DNA from: an uncultured Lewinella sp.
GTDB lineage: Bacteria > Bacteroidota > Bacteroidia > Chitinophagales > Saprospiraceae
Reading direction: 5' to 3'
Length of the DNA: 58,206 nt
Assembly: GCA_937873655.1 (NCBI GenBank)
Contig: CALMYQ010000030.1
Span: 1-58,206 of the forward strand
The notes under the pieces were generated by a model, which was not told the DNA's origin, ran no database searches, and saw only the letters and a program-made list of their open reading frames with translations. This document shows positions 26,135 through 34,714 of this stretch, in pieces. The first letter of the stretch is position 1; each line of letters starts with the position of its first letter. A program made the position numbers and the translations under genes.

Positions 26135-27580
26135 CTATCTGCCGTATTTGTGTTCCAGGGTATTGATCGCCACGACGTAAGCATAAACGGCGGCCGGTAC
26201 GAAATGGAGAGTGATTCCGTTGTATGTCTCCTTTCCTTCCTTATCGATAGTGGTTACAATGGCTGAAGGGAGTTCATTCCGTTGGCAGAATTGAAGCAAA
26301 CCTTTAAGATCTCCCGGCGCATCAAAAAAACGGTTGCTCCATTTGATCTCCAACGCCCATTGCGGTTTGAGTTTCTTATCATCTATGCTTACCATGTCTA
26401 CTTCCCCGTTATTCCAACGTGCATACCACGGAATAAACCATTCGCGGTGCATCCATTGGGCAAAAATCGCCGTTTCAACCATATTTCCGATATGTTCATC
26501 TGTTGCCTGCAAGGGGGAGAACAATGCGCTGCGCAAGGAAGGATTGGTAAGGTAGACTTTGAAAAAATTGGCCCGCTTGAAGCGCCTGGCGTTATCGTCT
26601 ACCCGATTGACAATTCTGATAAGGAATGCAGCCTCAAGGTATTCCAGGTATTTCCTCAGCAAATATTTTTCAACTTGGCTTGCTTTGCTTAAGGCGTCCA
26701 GGGAAACTTCGTTTCCACTGTGGTAGGCAAGCGTAGAAAACAATCGGTTCAGCTCCTGAACATCCTGGATTCCGTACAAACTTGGGAGGTCCCGCAACAG
26801 GACTTTGTCAACGATATCACTCCGGATATACCTGCCAGGATTTGATCGGATCCGATCAGAAAAAATAACCTCAGGATATCCGCCGAAATTGATATAATCG
26901 ATAAAATGGAGATTAAGCTCCTTCACATTGATCGTCGAAAAAAAGCGGTAAAGATTGCCTTTCCATTCCATTTCTGCCGGCTGCATCAAGTGGTCAAGCC
27001 CCTTTAAGAAGACATATTCGTGGAAAGTCAGGGGAGGCAACAGGAAATCAGTCAACCGGCCTGCTCCGCTCTCCGTGCTTTTAAGTTTAAGCGCAGCGGC
27101 GGCAGAACCCGACACGGTGAATTTGTTTCGGGGATAACTGTCTACCAATACTTTCAAATGAATTTCCCAGTCCTTTAAATACTGTATCTCATCAAAAAAG
27201 ACAAACCAGTTTTCAGGCGTTTCCCTTCCCGTTGCACGTCTTGCAAGTTGAAAAAGCCGCTCAAGTGGGATATGGTTATAGATCGGATTTTCTATATTGG
27301 CGTATAAAATATTTAACGGCGACACCCCTGAATCTATCAGATGTTGAATGGTATGAAACAGCATCACCGTTTTACCTACCCGTCTAGGTCCCATTAAAAC
27401 CACGGCACGACGCACTTCAGTTTCCTCAACCAAAGGATGAAACAAGTGGAAATATTGTCTGTATTTCAATCCACGATATTCTTCATCTGTGGCATTGGTC
27501 ACCCACCAGGGGTTTTCAAACCGCAACCTTTCTATAATCAGGTTTTCTGAGAACGGAGGTAAAATGTTTCTCTTTGCCAT
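26135..27580 (-). CDS. AAA_14/DUF4143-type ATPase
   Basis: 481 residues. Walker A is GPRRVGKT near residue 69, and the Walker B-like strand is NWFVFFDEIQYLKDWE. Sensor-like FTVSGSAAAAL and the GAGRLTDFLLPPLTFHEYVF segment are standard for this large family of archaeal-type ATPases with a C-terminal DUF4143 domain. The C-terminus carries a PD-(D/E)XK-like pattern (GEVDMVSIDD...WALEIKWS). The function is unknown; related genes are abundant, mobile and often broken. It is AT-richer than its neighbours. The promoter region contains three copies of AGCAAAATT. Confidence 0.88.
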   Translation of the reverse strand: MAKRNILPPFSENLIIERLRFENPWWVTNATDEEYRGLKYRQYFHLFHPLVEETEVRRAVVLMGPRRVGKTVMLFHTIQHLIDSGVSPLNILYANIENPIYNHIPLERLFQLARRATGRETPENWFVFFDEIQYLKDWEIHLKVLVDSYPRNKFTVSGSAAAALKLKSTESGAGRLTDFLLPPLTFHEYVFLKGLDHLMQPAEMEWKGNLYRFFSTINVKELNLHFIDYINFGGYPEVIFSDRIRSNPGRYIRSDIVDKVLLRDLPSLYGIQDVQELNRLFSTLAYHSGNEVSLDALSKASQVEKYLLRKYLEYLEAAFLIRIVNRVDDNARRFKRANFFKVYLTNPSLRSALFSPLQATDEHIGNMVETAIFAQWMHREWFIPWYARWNNGEVDMVSIDDKKLKPQWALEIKWSNRFFDAPGDLKGLLQFCQRNELPSAIVTTIDKEGKETYNGITLHFVPAAVYAYVVAINTLEHKYGR

Positions 27581-27585
27581 AATTC

Positions 27586-27659
27586 AGCAAAATTAACAAA
27601 ATAAGCAAAATTAATTATACTTATTTTATGAAATTGTACTAAATAAGCAAAATTGTACT
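27586..27659. promoter_or_regulatory. Repeated AGCAAAATT sites upstream of the ATPase gene
   Basis: AGCAAAATT occurs at 27586-27594, 27604-27612 and 27646-27654, the last two inside a longer AATAAGCAAAATT; AAATTGTACT occurs twice (27631-27640, 27650-27659). On the minus strand the first copy reads as a -7-like TAATTTTG. These may be binding sites for an autoregulator or simply AT-rich promoter duplications. Confidence 0.4.
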
Positions 27660-27708
27660 TTTATTTTTTCTTAACCCTATCTGAAACACCACTAGAAACC
27701 GGGCCTTC

Positions 27709-29088
27709 TTAAAGCGCTCTCAAGAACGCCAGCAGGGCCGCCCGTTCATCGCCGGATAATTTGCGGTAATACTCCCGGGATTTTTCCGCCTCGCCGCCGT
27801 GCCAGAGAACGGCTTCTTCCAGGGTAGCGGCCCGGCCGTCGTGCAGGAACCCGGCTTTCGGATTCACCACCCGGGTGAGGCCGATGCCCCAGAGCGGAGC
27901 CGTACGCCATTCCCGGCCGCCGGCTTCGAAATCAGGGCGGTTATCGGCAAGGTCATCGCCCATATCGTGCAGGAGCAGATCGGTATACGGATGTATGGTC
28001 TGGTAGGACAACGCAGCCAGCGCGTGGTTGCCGGTGGTGAATTTTGATACGTGACAATCCTTGCACCCGGCGTCCAGAAAAAGCATTTTTCCGCGTTGCA
28101 CCTGGGGGTCCTCCAGGTTCCGGGGAGCAGGCGGGGCCAGGCTCATCGCGTAGAAAGCCGTTGTCTCAACCGTTTCCCGGGAAATATCCGGTTGATCGCC
28201 GATGCCGCCGGTGCAATTGCTTTGGCCGTTGCAGCTTTCTTCCGGAAAATAAAATACCGAGGAGACGCCCATATCCTGCGAAAAGGCCTCAGCGGTCTGC
28301 TGATCAAGGGTAGGGCTGCCCGCCTTCCAACCGAACCGCCCGAGCGTCATCCGGCCTTCGGCCACCTCCCAAACGCGGTTAGGTCTGCCGCTGATACCAT
28401 CTCCGTTCGCATCGTTTTCGTCGGCCAGCGCCAGGATATCCGCTTCCGGAATGGCTTCCAGCAACCCGAGACCGAATACAGGGGGCGCATTCCGGGGGGA
28501 ATACAAAACGGCTTGCGGGAGCGGTTGATAGGGTTCCTCAATGCGGTATTCCGCCCGGGTCAGGGTCGTTGTGGTCCCATCCAGGAACTGAACGATCTTC
28601 TGGACCTCCGTCCAGGCCAGTTTCCCCTCGGCCGTACCGCCGAAAATGGCTTTGGGTTGAAACTGACCGCCGAATCCGGGAACAGGCGCCGGACCGCCAT
28701 GCCCGCTCATGCCCGGCACGCTCAACCGGATCAGCAGCCCTGAGGCCTGGTCGGCAGGCGATACCGGCGGCTGGGAACGACCGTTCCGGGTATGGCAGCT
28801 CTGACAGGCATTCTGGTTGAACAAGGGGCCCAATCCGCCGAACCGGACGGCCGGAGCGGTCACGAACTGCTGTTCGAACAAGGCGTCCGCTTCGGTGTGC
28901 CGGGTCAGGTCACTGCCCGCTATATTGGCCAGGGGAAAGGTAAAGGCATCCGGGCCCGCACTGTAAACGGTGGTGGCGCCACCCGCCTGGTAATCGTCCG
29001 AAAAATCGGGTTCAACGGTTTCCTTCTTGCAGGATGCCAGCAGGATAACGACCGTCAGGGCGGGCAGGGCAAGCCGGTTTTTCATCAT
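27709..29088 (-). CDS. Di-heme c-type cytochrome, thiol-oxidoreductase/DHOR family
   Basis: 459 residues. A lipoprotein signal (LTVVILLASC then KKETVEPDF) is followed by two CxxCH heme motifs, NACQSCHTRNG near residue 97 and GCKDCHVSKF near residue 344. The second half has the peroxidase-like PLWGIGLTRVVNPKAGFLHD and TLEEAVLWHGGEAEKSR. This is the DUF1111/DHOR family, often beside imelysin genes in predicted iron-uptake loci. Start ATG and imelysin stop overlap by one base (TAATG), so translation is coupled. It probably works in the periplasm in redox handling of iron or an iron-binding partner; the reaction is not established. Confidence 0.9.
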   Translation of the reverse strand: MMKNRLALPALTVVILLASCKKETVEPDFSDDYQAGGATTVYSAGPDAFTFPLANIAGSDLTRHTEADALFEQQFVTAPAVRFGGLGPLFNQNACQSCHTRNGRSQPPVSPADQASGLLIRLSVPGMSGHGGPAPVPGFGGQFQPKAIFGGTAEGKLAWTEVQKIVQFLDGTTTTLTRAEYRIEEPYQPLPQAVLYSPRNAPPVFGLGLLEAIPEADILALADENDANGDGISGRPNRVWEVAEGRMTLGRFGWKAGSPTLDQQTAEAFSQDMGVSSVFYFPEESCNGQSNCTGGIGDQPDISRETVETTAFYAMSLAPPAPRNLEDPQVQRGKMLFLDAGCKDCHVSKFTTGNHALAALSYQTIHPYTDLLLHDMGDDLADNRPDFEAGGREWRTAPLWGIGLTRVVNPKAGFLHDGRAATLEEAVLWHGGEAEKSREYYRKLSGDERAALLAFLRAL

Positions 29089-30140
29089 TACAATTTACTG
29101 ATCAGCGGTAAAATATCCGATTCCAGGGTTTGCTGGATGGTTCGCACTTTGGATTGAGCCCCACTTACGGCGGCGGAGTTGTTGAAGACAGCATCGCCGA
29201 AGGTGCCGGGAATGGCCTCAATAGCGGCTATGGCCTCATCGATCTCCGATTGCAGGCGCGCATCCAGGGCTGCATCCCGGTCGGCGATGATCTCCGACAA
29301 ACCGGTCAGGGTGCCGAACGTCAGGTATTTGCCGGTATAGATGTTTTTGATGCTGCGGATATTGTCGGCAAAATCCGCCTTGGAGTTGTTGCTGAAGCGG
29401 CTTTCCTCCAGGCTGAGGTCCTGCTGGGAAAACGGATCGTTGATCTTGCCGTTGCCCACCTCGTCGGCGATGATCGTCAGGGCGTTGGCCATTTCTTCCA
29501 GGGCGGCTTTCTGGCTCGGGTAAATGCTGCCCGTTTTGCCGGCGTTCAGCACATTGGCAATGTAGTCGCCGCCGGCAGGCGCCCATAGTTCGTACAGTTG
29601 TGCGGCGTCGGATGCCAGCACTGCCGAGCAAGCGGCCAGGTACTCGAATTCGCGCGCGGTAAAATCAGCGACGGCTTTCTGGCTGTCCGTTCCCCAAAGC
29701 AGGTATTCGATGGTGTGAAAACCTTTGAGGGTACCTTCCTGGGCTTGCAGGAATGCTGGTGTCAGGGCGTTTCCGCCGTCCAGTACATTGTTCAGGTCGG
29801 TGACGTTGACCGGCCAGGAATCCAGCGACGGGTCCAGGCCTTCCTGGTCAACGGGGCCGAAGAGAAATCCCTCGGACTGTTCCCAGGGAGAGCGTGCAGC
29901 CGCCCAGGCCGTACGGGCGATCTCCAGGTTGGCTGTATTCGGGTCGGCTTCCAGGTTTTGGGTAGCCGTTTGAAGGGCCGAGGCCTTATCTTTCAGGTCG
30001 AGATAGGTATTGAGAATAACGTTTTCGCTCAGATTGGCCAGCACGGGAGAAAAATCTTCGTCGGGCGTGACCTCCGTCTTTTTGCAGGCTGCAAACAGGG
30101 TTGCAACAGCCAATAATACGAGGATGGATGGTTTATGCAT
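29088..30140 (-). CDS. Imelysin-family lipoprotein (IrpA/EfeO-like)
   Basis: 350 residues. The lipobox is LFAAC followed by KKTEVTPDED. The imelysin motif G-x-H-x-x-E appears as GFHTIEYLLWG near residue 144, and WAAARSPWEQSEGFLFGPV and the ITDLNN-like VTDLNNVLDGG segment are also typical. Imelysin-like proteins are periplasmic or surface, helical, and linked to iron regulation; proteolysis has not been generally confirmed. The gene lies in an operon between an outer-membrane beta-barrel gene and the di-heme oxidoreductase, with which it shares a one-base overlap. Confidence 0.9.
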   Translation of the reverse strand: MHKPSILVLLAVATLFAACKKTEVTPDEDFSPVLANLSENVILNTYLDLKDKASALQTATQNLEADPNTANLEIARTAWAAARSPWEQSEGFLFGPVDQEGLDPSLDSWPVNVTDLNNVLDGGNALTPAFLQAQEGTLKGFHTIEYLLWGTDSQKAVADFTAREFEYLAACSAVLASDAAQLYELWAPAGGDYIANVLNAGKTGSIYPSQKAALEEMANALTIIADEVGNGKINDPFSQQDLSLEESRFSNNSKADFADNIRSIKNIYTGKYLTFGTLTGLSEIIADRDAALDARLQSEIDEAIAAIEAIPGTFGDAVFNNSAAVSGAQSKVRTIQQTLESDILPLISKL

Positions 30141-30275
30141 GATGCTGAGTTTATGGTTGAATGGTTGAATGGATTTATGGTTGGGTGTCCGTCATACAGG
30201 CAGACTGCGAACTGCCAACTGCCAACTGGTCACTGCCAGCTTTTCATTGCTTCATTGATGGGCGTCCGTTATTGC
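30141..30275. repeat. Dispersed-repeat mosaic inside the imelysin operon
   Basis: Between the barrel gene and imelysin. Holds GGTTGAATGGTTGAATGGAT, a TTATGGTTGGGTGTCCGT motif, a CAACTGCC-type array (30201-30240) and a second GATGGGCGTCCGTT motif. These are the same modules as at 24588-24740. Confidence 0.7.
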
Positions 30276-30287
30276 GTCACAAACTGC

Positions 30288-31565
30288 TCAAAAATCAAAT
30301 CCCATACCGGCGGTAAAGGTATTTTCGTGTTCGCCGGAGCCGAGTTTTCGCCAGGCGTAGTGGGTTTTGAATACGATATTGTGCAGGGGCAGGTAGTTGA
30401 ATCCGAGGTTGAGGACCGAGCGTTCATAACGCGGGTTGTTGGTGACATTGCCCTGGGTCCGGAACATAGAGTCGTAGTATTCCACCCGGCTGAAGCAATA
30501 GAATCGTTGGCCGGTTTTCGGGTTGAACAGGTGCAGCAGGTCATAGGCCACTTCGATATAGGCGCCGGCCGCCGCTTCTCCCACCGGGGTGCGTTTGACG
30601 TTCAGGTTATTTGACAGGTTGCGGTTGGCGGCGCTGAGGGCTTCGCTATTCTGCAGGTACCCCATCATGCCGTAGGCCCGCATTCGCCAGGGGAAATGGT
30701 CCATGGAAAAGTGGAGGTCTCCGAAGCCCACCCATGCCGGCGCTGTAAAATCCTTTTTCGGCCGGTTGCCGGTGGTATTGCCCAGGTAGCCGGTGACGCC
30801 GATTTCATTCTCGTCGCCGAACACATAATCCAGGCGCAAGGCGCAGGCCAGGTTGTCGGCATTGATGGTCTCGAACCGGGTCTGGTAACCGCGCCGGATC
30901 CAGTTGGCGGAATTAAAGGCGGAGTTGTCCAGGCCGCTGATCAGGTAGGCCTTGTAGCTCAAATGCGGAAATTCGCGGTCTTTTGCCAGCGGGATATCGC
31001 CGCTGAGTTCCAGGCCGGTTTCGTACCAGCCCAGCGGCAGGATGGTATTTTCCACTTCCGAGCGGTAGGCGGTAAAATACTCTGCCGGTTCGTCGTGGTT
31101 GGCGGCGTTGCCGGTGTAGATCCGCATCCGGCCCACCCGGAGGTTGAGCCAGGGATGGAACCGGAACAGCAGGTTGATCTGTTCCAACACGACCTCACCG
31201 CCCTTTTCCACTTCCTGTTCAAATTCGCCGAACTCTTCCAGCGGGTCAAAATCCATGGTCACGCCGGTACCGCCGTGTTCAATTTCTACTTCCGTTTTCA
31301 ATTCGATCTTCGGCGAGAACGTATAGTACAGGTAGGTATTCAAACGTTCCGGGTCGAAAGCGTTTCGTTTGTCGGGCAGGGTTTCCCAATCAAAGGCGTA
31401 ATAATTGACGGCGCCGTAGGCGGAAAGGCGCAGCCGTTGGGTAATCGAATCCGCGGGGTCCTGTTCCGGTCTAAAGACGAAAAGGGAGTCGGCCCGTTCC
31501 ATTGCAGGAAGTTTCCCGGTAACGACTACGACAAAAGCAAGCAGCGGTAAAATATATAGCCTCAT
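30288..31565 (-). CDS. Outer-membrane beta-barrel protein of the imelysin operon
   Basis: 425 residues. A signal-like N-terminus (MRLYILPLLAFVVVVTG) is followed by alternating amphipathic strands with many aromatic girdle residues (NYYAFDWETL, LNTYLYYTFSPKIELKTEVE, LNLRVGRMRIYTGNAAN) and a C-terminal Phe (ENTFTAGMGFDF), the hallmark of outer-membrane barrels. The length fits a 16-18-strand porin. No exact family is named with confidence. Gene order (barrel, imelysin, di-heme oxidoreductase) suggests passage or capture of iron or an iron complex, an inference from context. Confidence 0.75.
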   Translation of the reverse strand: MRLYILPLLAFVVVVTGKLPAMERADSLFVFRPEQDPADSITQRLRLSAYGAVNYYAFDWETLPDKRNAFDPERLNTYLYYTFSPKIELKTEVEIEHGGTGVTMDFDPLEEFGEFEQEVEKGGEVVLEQINLLFRFHPWLNLRVGRMRIYTGNAANHDEPAEYFTAYRSEVENTILPLGWYETGLELSGDIPLAKDREFPHLSYKAYLISGLDNSAFNSANWIRRGYQTRFETINADNLACALRLDYVFGDENEIGVTGYLGNTTGNRPKKDFTAPAWVGFGDLHFSMDHFPWRMRAYGMMGYLQNSEALSAANRNLSNNLNVKRTPVGEAAAGAYIEVAYDLLHLFNPKTGQRFYCFSRVEYYDSMFRTQGNVTNNPRYERSVLNLGFNYLPLHNIVFKTHYAWRKLGSGEHENTFTAGMGFDF

Positions 31566-31612
31566 TTCTTTCGGCTGTATTTTTAATTAGATTAAATCCA
31601 AATAAAGTGCTG

Positions 31613-31643
31613 CAAAAGTAGGCCCTCCGGGGAGGCGGTGCAA
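31613..31643 (-). promoter_or_regulatory. Bacteroidota promoter of the imelysin operon
   Basis: On the minus strand TTG (31643-31641), a 20-nt spacer, then TACTTTTG (31620-31613), 47 nt before the barrel gene ATG. It matches both promoter boxes well. Confidence 0.65.
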
Positions 31644-31743
31644 TACCGCAATTTGGTGGAAATGGGAAGGTGAAGATTGGGGAGGCGGGTACCGAGTTTT
31701 AGGGATTGGGGGGCGAAAGTTGGGAAATAGCTCAACGCTACGA

Positions 31744-32031
31744 TTAAATGTATTCCGTGGAAAATCCCTCTACCAGTTCAGCCATGTGATCCACCCCGCA
31801 TACCCAAACCCCTTCCCGCAATGGGTACGGCTCCCCTTCCGGCACTACAACCAGCAACGGCGGGTTGCCGAGGTCTTCAAGGGCAACCGTCGTACCGCGC
31901 GAAAGTTGAGGCTTACCGCTCAGTTTGATTTCTACGGCAAAACGGATTTTCAGGGCCGTTTCCACCACGAGATCCAGTTCTGCCCCATCGGCGGTCCTGT
32001 AGAAAAAAGGTTGGTCATGCGGTTTCAACAT
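31744..32031 (-). pseudogene. C-terminal remnant of a DUF4143-type ATPase
   Basis: Only 95 residues remain: FFYRTADGAELDLVVE...RFAVEIKLSGKPQLSRG, which is the PD-(D/E)XK-like tail of DUF4143 ATPases (acidic residue, D, ExK pattern). The Walker A and AAA core are absent and nothing in the 47 nt before it could supply them. It is therefore treated as a broken relative of the complete ATPase at 26135, probably left by loss of the 5' part. A short independent protein cannot be excluded. Confidence 0.7.
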
Positions 32032-32078
32032 GGAAATTACCTGCTCAATGATAATAATTGCGGCATTAATTTAAGCCC

Positions 32079-32831
32079 TCACCCCCGCACCCATCCCCGA
32101 AACGCCCCTGCCCGGTCCTTCCCCACCGTCACTTCCTCTTTCGGCGCAGGCGTCAGCTCCAGCAGGATCTTGCTCTGATCCGTGGATTTGAACCGGCGAA
32201 TAGCCCGGATATTCACGAGATACTGCCGGTTGGCGCGGAAGAATTGCGACGGATCCAGTTGGGCTTCCAGTTCGGAAAGGGATTGATCGACCATGAAATG
32301 TTCATCCTGCCAGGTACGGGCGAAGCTGATCTTGTGGTCGGTGAAAATATAGGCGATGTCGCCGACTTCGAGGGGTGCGTAATCGAGGCCTTTCCGGACG
32401 ATCAGCCTGGATCTGTAGGCCGCCTGCTCAGCAGCCGGTTGCAAAAACTGCCGCAGGCCGGCCATCGCAAAATGGCGCTCCAGCTGCCGGACCTTCTGCA
32501 AAGCCTGGGCTACTTTCTCCGCATTCAACGGTTTGAGGAGGTAATGGATGGAATTGTGTTCGAACGCCTGCAACAGATAGTCGTCGTAGGCCGTGACGAA
32601 CACGACCGGAAAAGTGACCTCGCATTGCTCAAATATCCGGAAGGAGATATCGTCCGCCAACTGGATATCGAAAAAGGCCAGGTCCGGCGCCGGGTGGTCA
32701 CCGATCCACTTTACGGTATCGTGTACGCTCTCCAGCCGGGCCAGTATCTCTACCTTCGGGTCGGCCGCCTTCAGCAGGGTTTCGAGCTGGCGGACGGCGG
32801 TGATTTCGTCTTCTATGATGATTATGCGCAT
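32079..32831 (-). CDS. LytTR-family response regulator
   Basis: 250 residues. The receiver domain (residues 1-120) has the acidic pair E7-D8, phospho-acceptor D55 in LAFFDIQLAD, TAYDDYLLQAFEHN and a KP motif in LLKPLNAEKV. A LytTR DNA-binding domain follows (about 140-245: RLIVRKGLDYAPLEVGDIAY, FFRANRQYLVNIRAI). It pairs with the histidine kinase encoded 88 nt upstream, with a dispersed repeat between them. LytTR regulators bind short imperfect repeats near promoters; the target genes are not identifiable here. Confidence 0.93.
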   Translation of the reverse strand: MRIIIIEDEITAVRQLETLLKAADPKVEILARLESVHDTVKWIGDHPAPDLAFFDIQLADDISFRIFEQCEVTFPVVFVTAYDDYLLQAFEHNSIHYLLKPLNAEKVAQALQKVRQLERHFAMAGLRQFLQPAAEQAAYRSRLIVRKGLDYAPLEVGDIAYIFTDHKISFARTWQDEHFMVDQSLSELEAQLDPSQFFRANRQYLVNIRAIRRFKSTDQSKILLELTPAPKEEVTVGKDRAGAFRGWVRG

Positions 32832-32841
32832 AGGTTTATTA

Positions 32842-32901
32842 CGGTGGACGGCGCCCGCCGTCGCTCTTGAGGAGCTATGGCGGATGGGAGACGGTGGACG
32901 G
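32842..32901. repeat. Dispersed GCCGTCGCT...AGCTATGGCGGA repeat between kinase and regulator genes
   Basis: The core CGCCGTCGCTCTTGAGGAGC continues into TATGGCGGA, flanked by GACGGTGGACGG and GGTGGACGGCG. The same core occurs at 34518-34550 and, in altered form, at 53260-53286. It interrupts an otherwise compact two-component operon. Confidence 0.75.
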
Positions 32902-32919
32902 GGCCACAGTCTGCCGGGT

Positions 32920-33966
32920 TTATTTGTTCAATTTAAGCAGGGGCAGTTCCAGGGTAAAGATCCCGTTTTCCTGTCCGATGCCGATCCTTTTCCCCAGGAT
33001 CTTCACGAATCTCTCATCCAGGTTGACCAGACCGGTTTTGGTGGAGACCGCAGCTGTTTTGCGCCTGGATACCTTATTGGTCACCACCAGGCCTTCCCCG
33101 GATTGCCGGATGCGGACCTCCAAAGGGTGGCTTTTCGACACTTCATTGTGTTTGACGGCGTTTTCCACGGCCACCATCATGCTCACCGGGGGGATCAGGT
33201 ATTCGGTATAGGCCTTTTCTTCCAGCCCGAGGTTCAGTTGAAATGCATCCTCATGCCGCAATTCCATTAGCGAAGCGTAGGCTTTCATAAAGGCTACTTC
33301 CTCGCGCAGCAGGACCAGGTCCTTGTCCTTGCTTTTGAGAATATAACGGTAAACTTCTGACAGATTCTGGATAAACTGGTGGGCTTTGGCCGGGTTGTGG
33401 TCCACAAGAAAGGAGATGCTGTTGAGTGCATTGAACATGAAATGCGGGTCGATCTGGTTCTTCAGGGCTTCCAGTTCAGCCTGCACCCGGGCCCGCTCCA
33501 GTTGTTCCACTTTCACATTCTCCATCTCGATCTGTTTGCCGTATAATGCCTTTTCGTAAATATTGGTGACAAAAATGACGCAAACCACGATCAGCGCCGT
33601 GGTATTCAGGAGTTGAGCGCCGGTCACCTCCACCATATCCGCCGCCCATTTCCAACTGAAAAGCAGGAACAGGGCCAAAGGGGCCGAATAAAAGATATTC
33701 AACCCGATCATGAGCAGGTATTTTTGAAAAAGGGACTGGCTGTTGTAGATGACAGGGTAGTTTCGGAACAACAGGAACCGGTTGCCCTGCCAGATAGCAA
33801 ACGCAATGAAGATAAAAAAGGCGTAATGCAGGGCAAGGGCCCAGTGCGGTGTGCCGGCCAGCTGTACCAAACCGGTCGCACTGGGGATGACCAACCCGAA
33901 AAACGGGATGCCGATCAGGCGGATCGTCCAGTCATCAAGGGCTATTTGGTTCGGCTCCTGTTCCAT
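32920..33966 (-). CDS. LytS/His_kinase-type sensor histidine kinase
   Basis: 348 residues from the ATG at 33966; an in-frame TTG 12 nt upstream is less likely. Four hydrophobic helices occur in the first 140 residues, then a short coiled linker (EMENVKVEQLERARVQAELE) and the PF06580 kinase core with phospho-acceptor His in QIDPHFMFNALNSI. The ATP-binding half has IPPVSMMVAVENAVKHN and the loop TKTGLVNLDERFV. It should phosphorylate the LytTR regulator downstream. No extracellular sensor domain is present, so the signal may be membrane-linked. Confidence 0.92.
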   Translation of the reverse strand: MEQEPNQIALDDWTIRLIGIPFFGLVIPSATGLVQLAGTPHWALALHYAFFIFIAFAIWQGNRFLLFRNYPVIYNSQSLFQKYLLMIGLNIFYSAPLALFLLFSWKWAADMVEVTGAQLLNTTALIVVCVIFVTNIYEKALYGKQIEMENVKVEQLERARVQAELEALKNQIDPHFMFNALNSISFLVDHNPAKAHQFIQNLSEVYRYILKSKDKDLVLLREEVAFMKAYASLMELRHEDAFQLNLGLEEKAYTEYLIPPVSMMVAVENAVKHNEVSKSHPLEVRIRQSGEGLVVTNKVSRRKTAAVSTKTGLVNLDERFVKILGKRIGIGQENGIFTLELPLLKLNK

Positions 33967-34106
33967 TTCAGGCTTCAATTTTCGGCTTCAGCACGCCGAT
34001 CTTCCGTTTGAGGTTTTCGGCAGCCTCAAAAACAGGCGACACCGGATAAACCCGCTATTTTTAGTTGAAATTTACTCGATTTTCAAACCAAAATTACAAC
34101 AAAAAA

Positions 34107-34514
34107 ATGGAATCCGGAAACCTGAATCACCTGGCTGTTATTGCCGCCGCATTGTCCACTTTTGTACTCGGCGCCCTTTGGTTCTCCCCTATCCTGTTCG
34201 GTAAAGCCTGGATGGTGGAAAACAACCTGACTGAAGAAGAACTGAAAAAAGGCAGCATGGCAAGGATCCTCGGCCTCGCCCTGGTCTTTGCGCTGGTTAT
34301 GGCCTACAACCTGGCCTTTTTCCTGGCCGATCCGTCGGTTGATTTTAAAATGGGCGCCCTCTACGGCTTTCTCACCGGGTTCGGTTGGGTGGCTATGGCC
34401 ATCTTCACCATCGGCCTGTTCGAACGCAAGACCTGGCGGTATATGCTGATCAATGCGGGTTATATGATCGTTTCGTTCACCGTGATGGGGATGATATTGG
34501 GGGGATGGAAGTAG
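34107..34514 (+). CDS. DUF1761 membrane protein
   Basis: 135 residues from the ATG at 34107, chosen because the upstream in-frame TTG only adds a polar leader. Four transmembrane helices are evident: LAVIAAALSTFVLGALWFS, ILGLALVFALVMAYNLAFFL, ALYGFLTGFGWVAMAIFTIG and YMLINAGYMIVSFTVMGMIL. The motif GALWFSPILFGKAWM is typical of DUF1761. The function is unknown. It is transcribed divergently from the two-component pair. Confidence 0.85.
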   Translation: MESGNLNHLAVIAAALSTFVLGALWFSPILFGKAWMVENNLTEEELKKGSMARILGLALVFALVMAYNLAFFLADPSVDFKMGALYGFLTGFGWVAMAIFTIGLFERKTWRYMLINAGYMIVSFTVMGMILGGWK

Positions 34515-34516
34515 CT

Positions 34517-34700
34517 GTCCGCCGTCGCTCTTAAGGAGCTATGGCGGACGGAGGATACTGCACTTCGGCCTCCGGTCGACGAAGTCTTCGCCCTATGGCC
34601 GACGGAGTCGGCTTCGCTCAGTGTAAAGATGCTGGGGGGTGGAGGCTGGATACAGGAGACTGCCAACTGCCAACTGCCGAACTGCCAACTGAAGGACTGA
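34517..34700. repeat. Dispersed-repeat mosaic between DUF1761 and GH20 genes
   Basis: Contains the GCCGTCGCTCTTAAGGAGCT-type core (34520-34550), a GCTTCGCTCAGTGTAAAGAT block (34611-34630) and a CAACTGCC array (34658-34692). All three module types recur elsewhere in the window. Confidence 0.75.
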
Positions 34701-34714
34701 AAAACCGCTATCCG

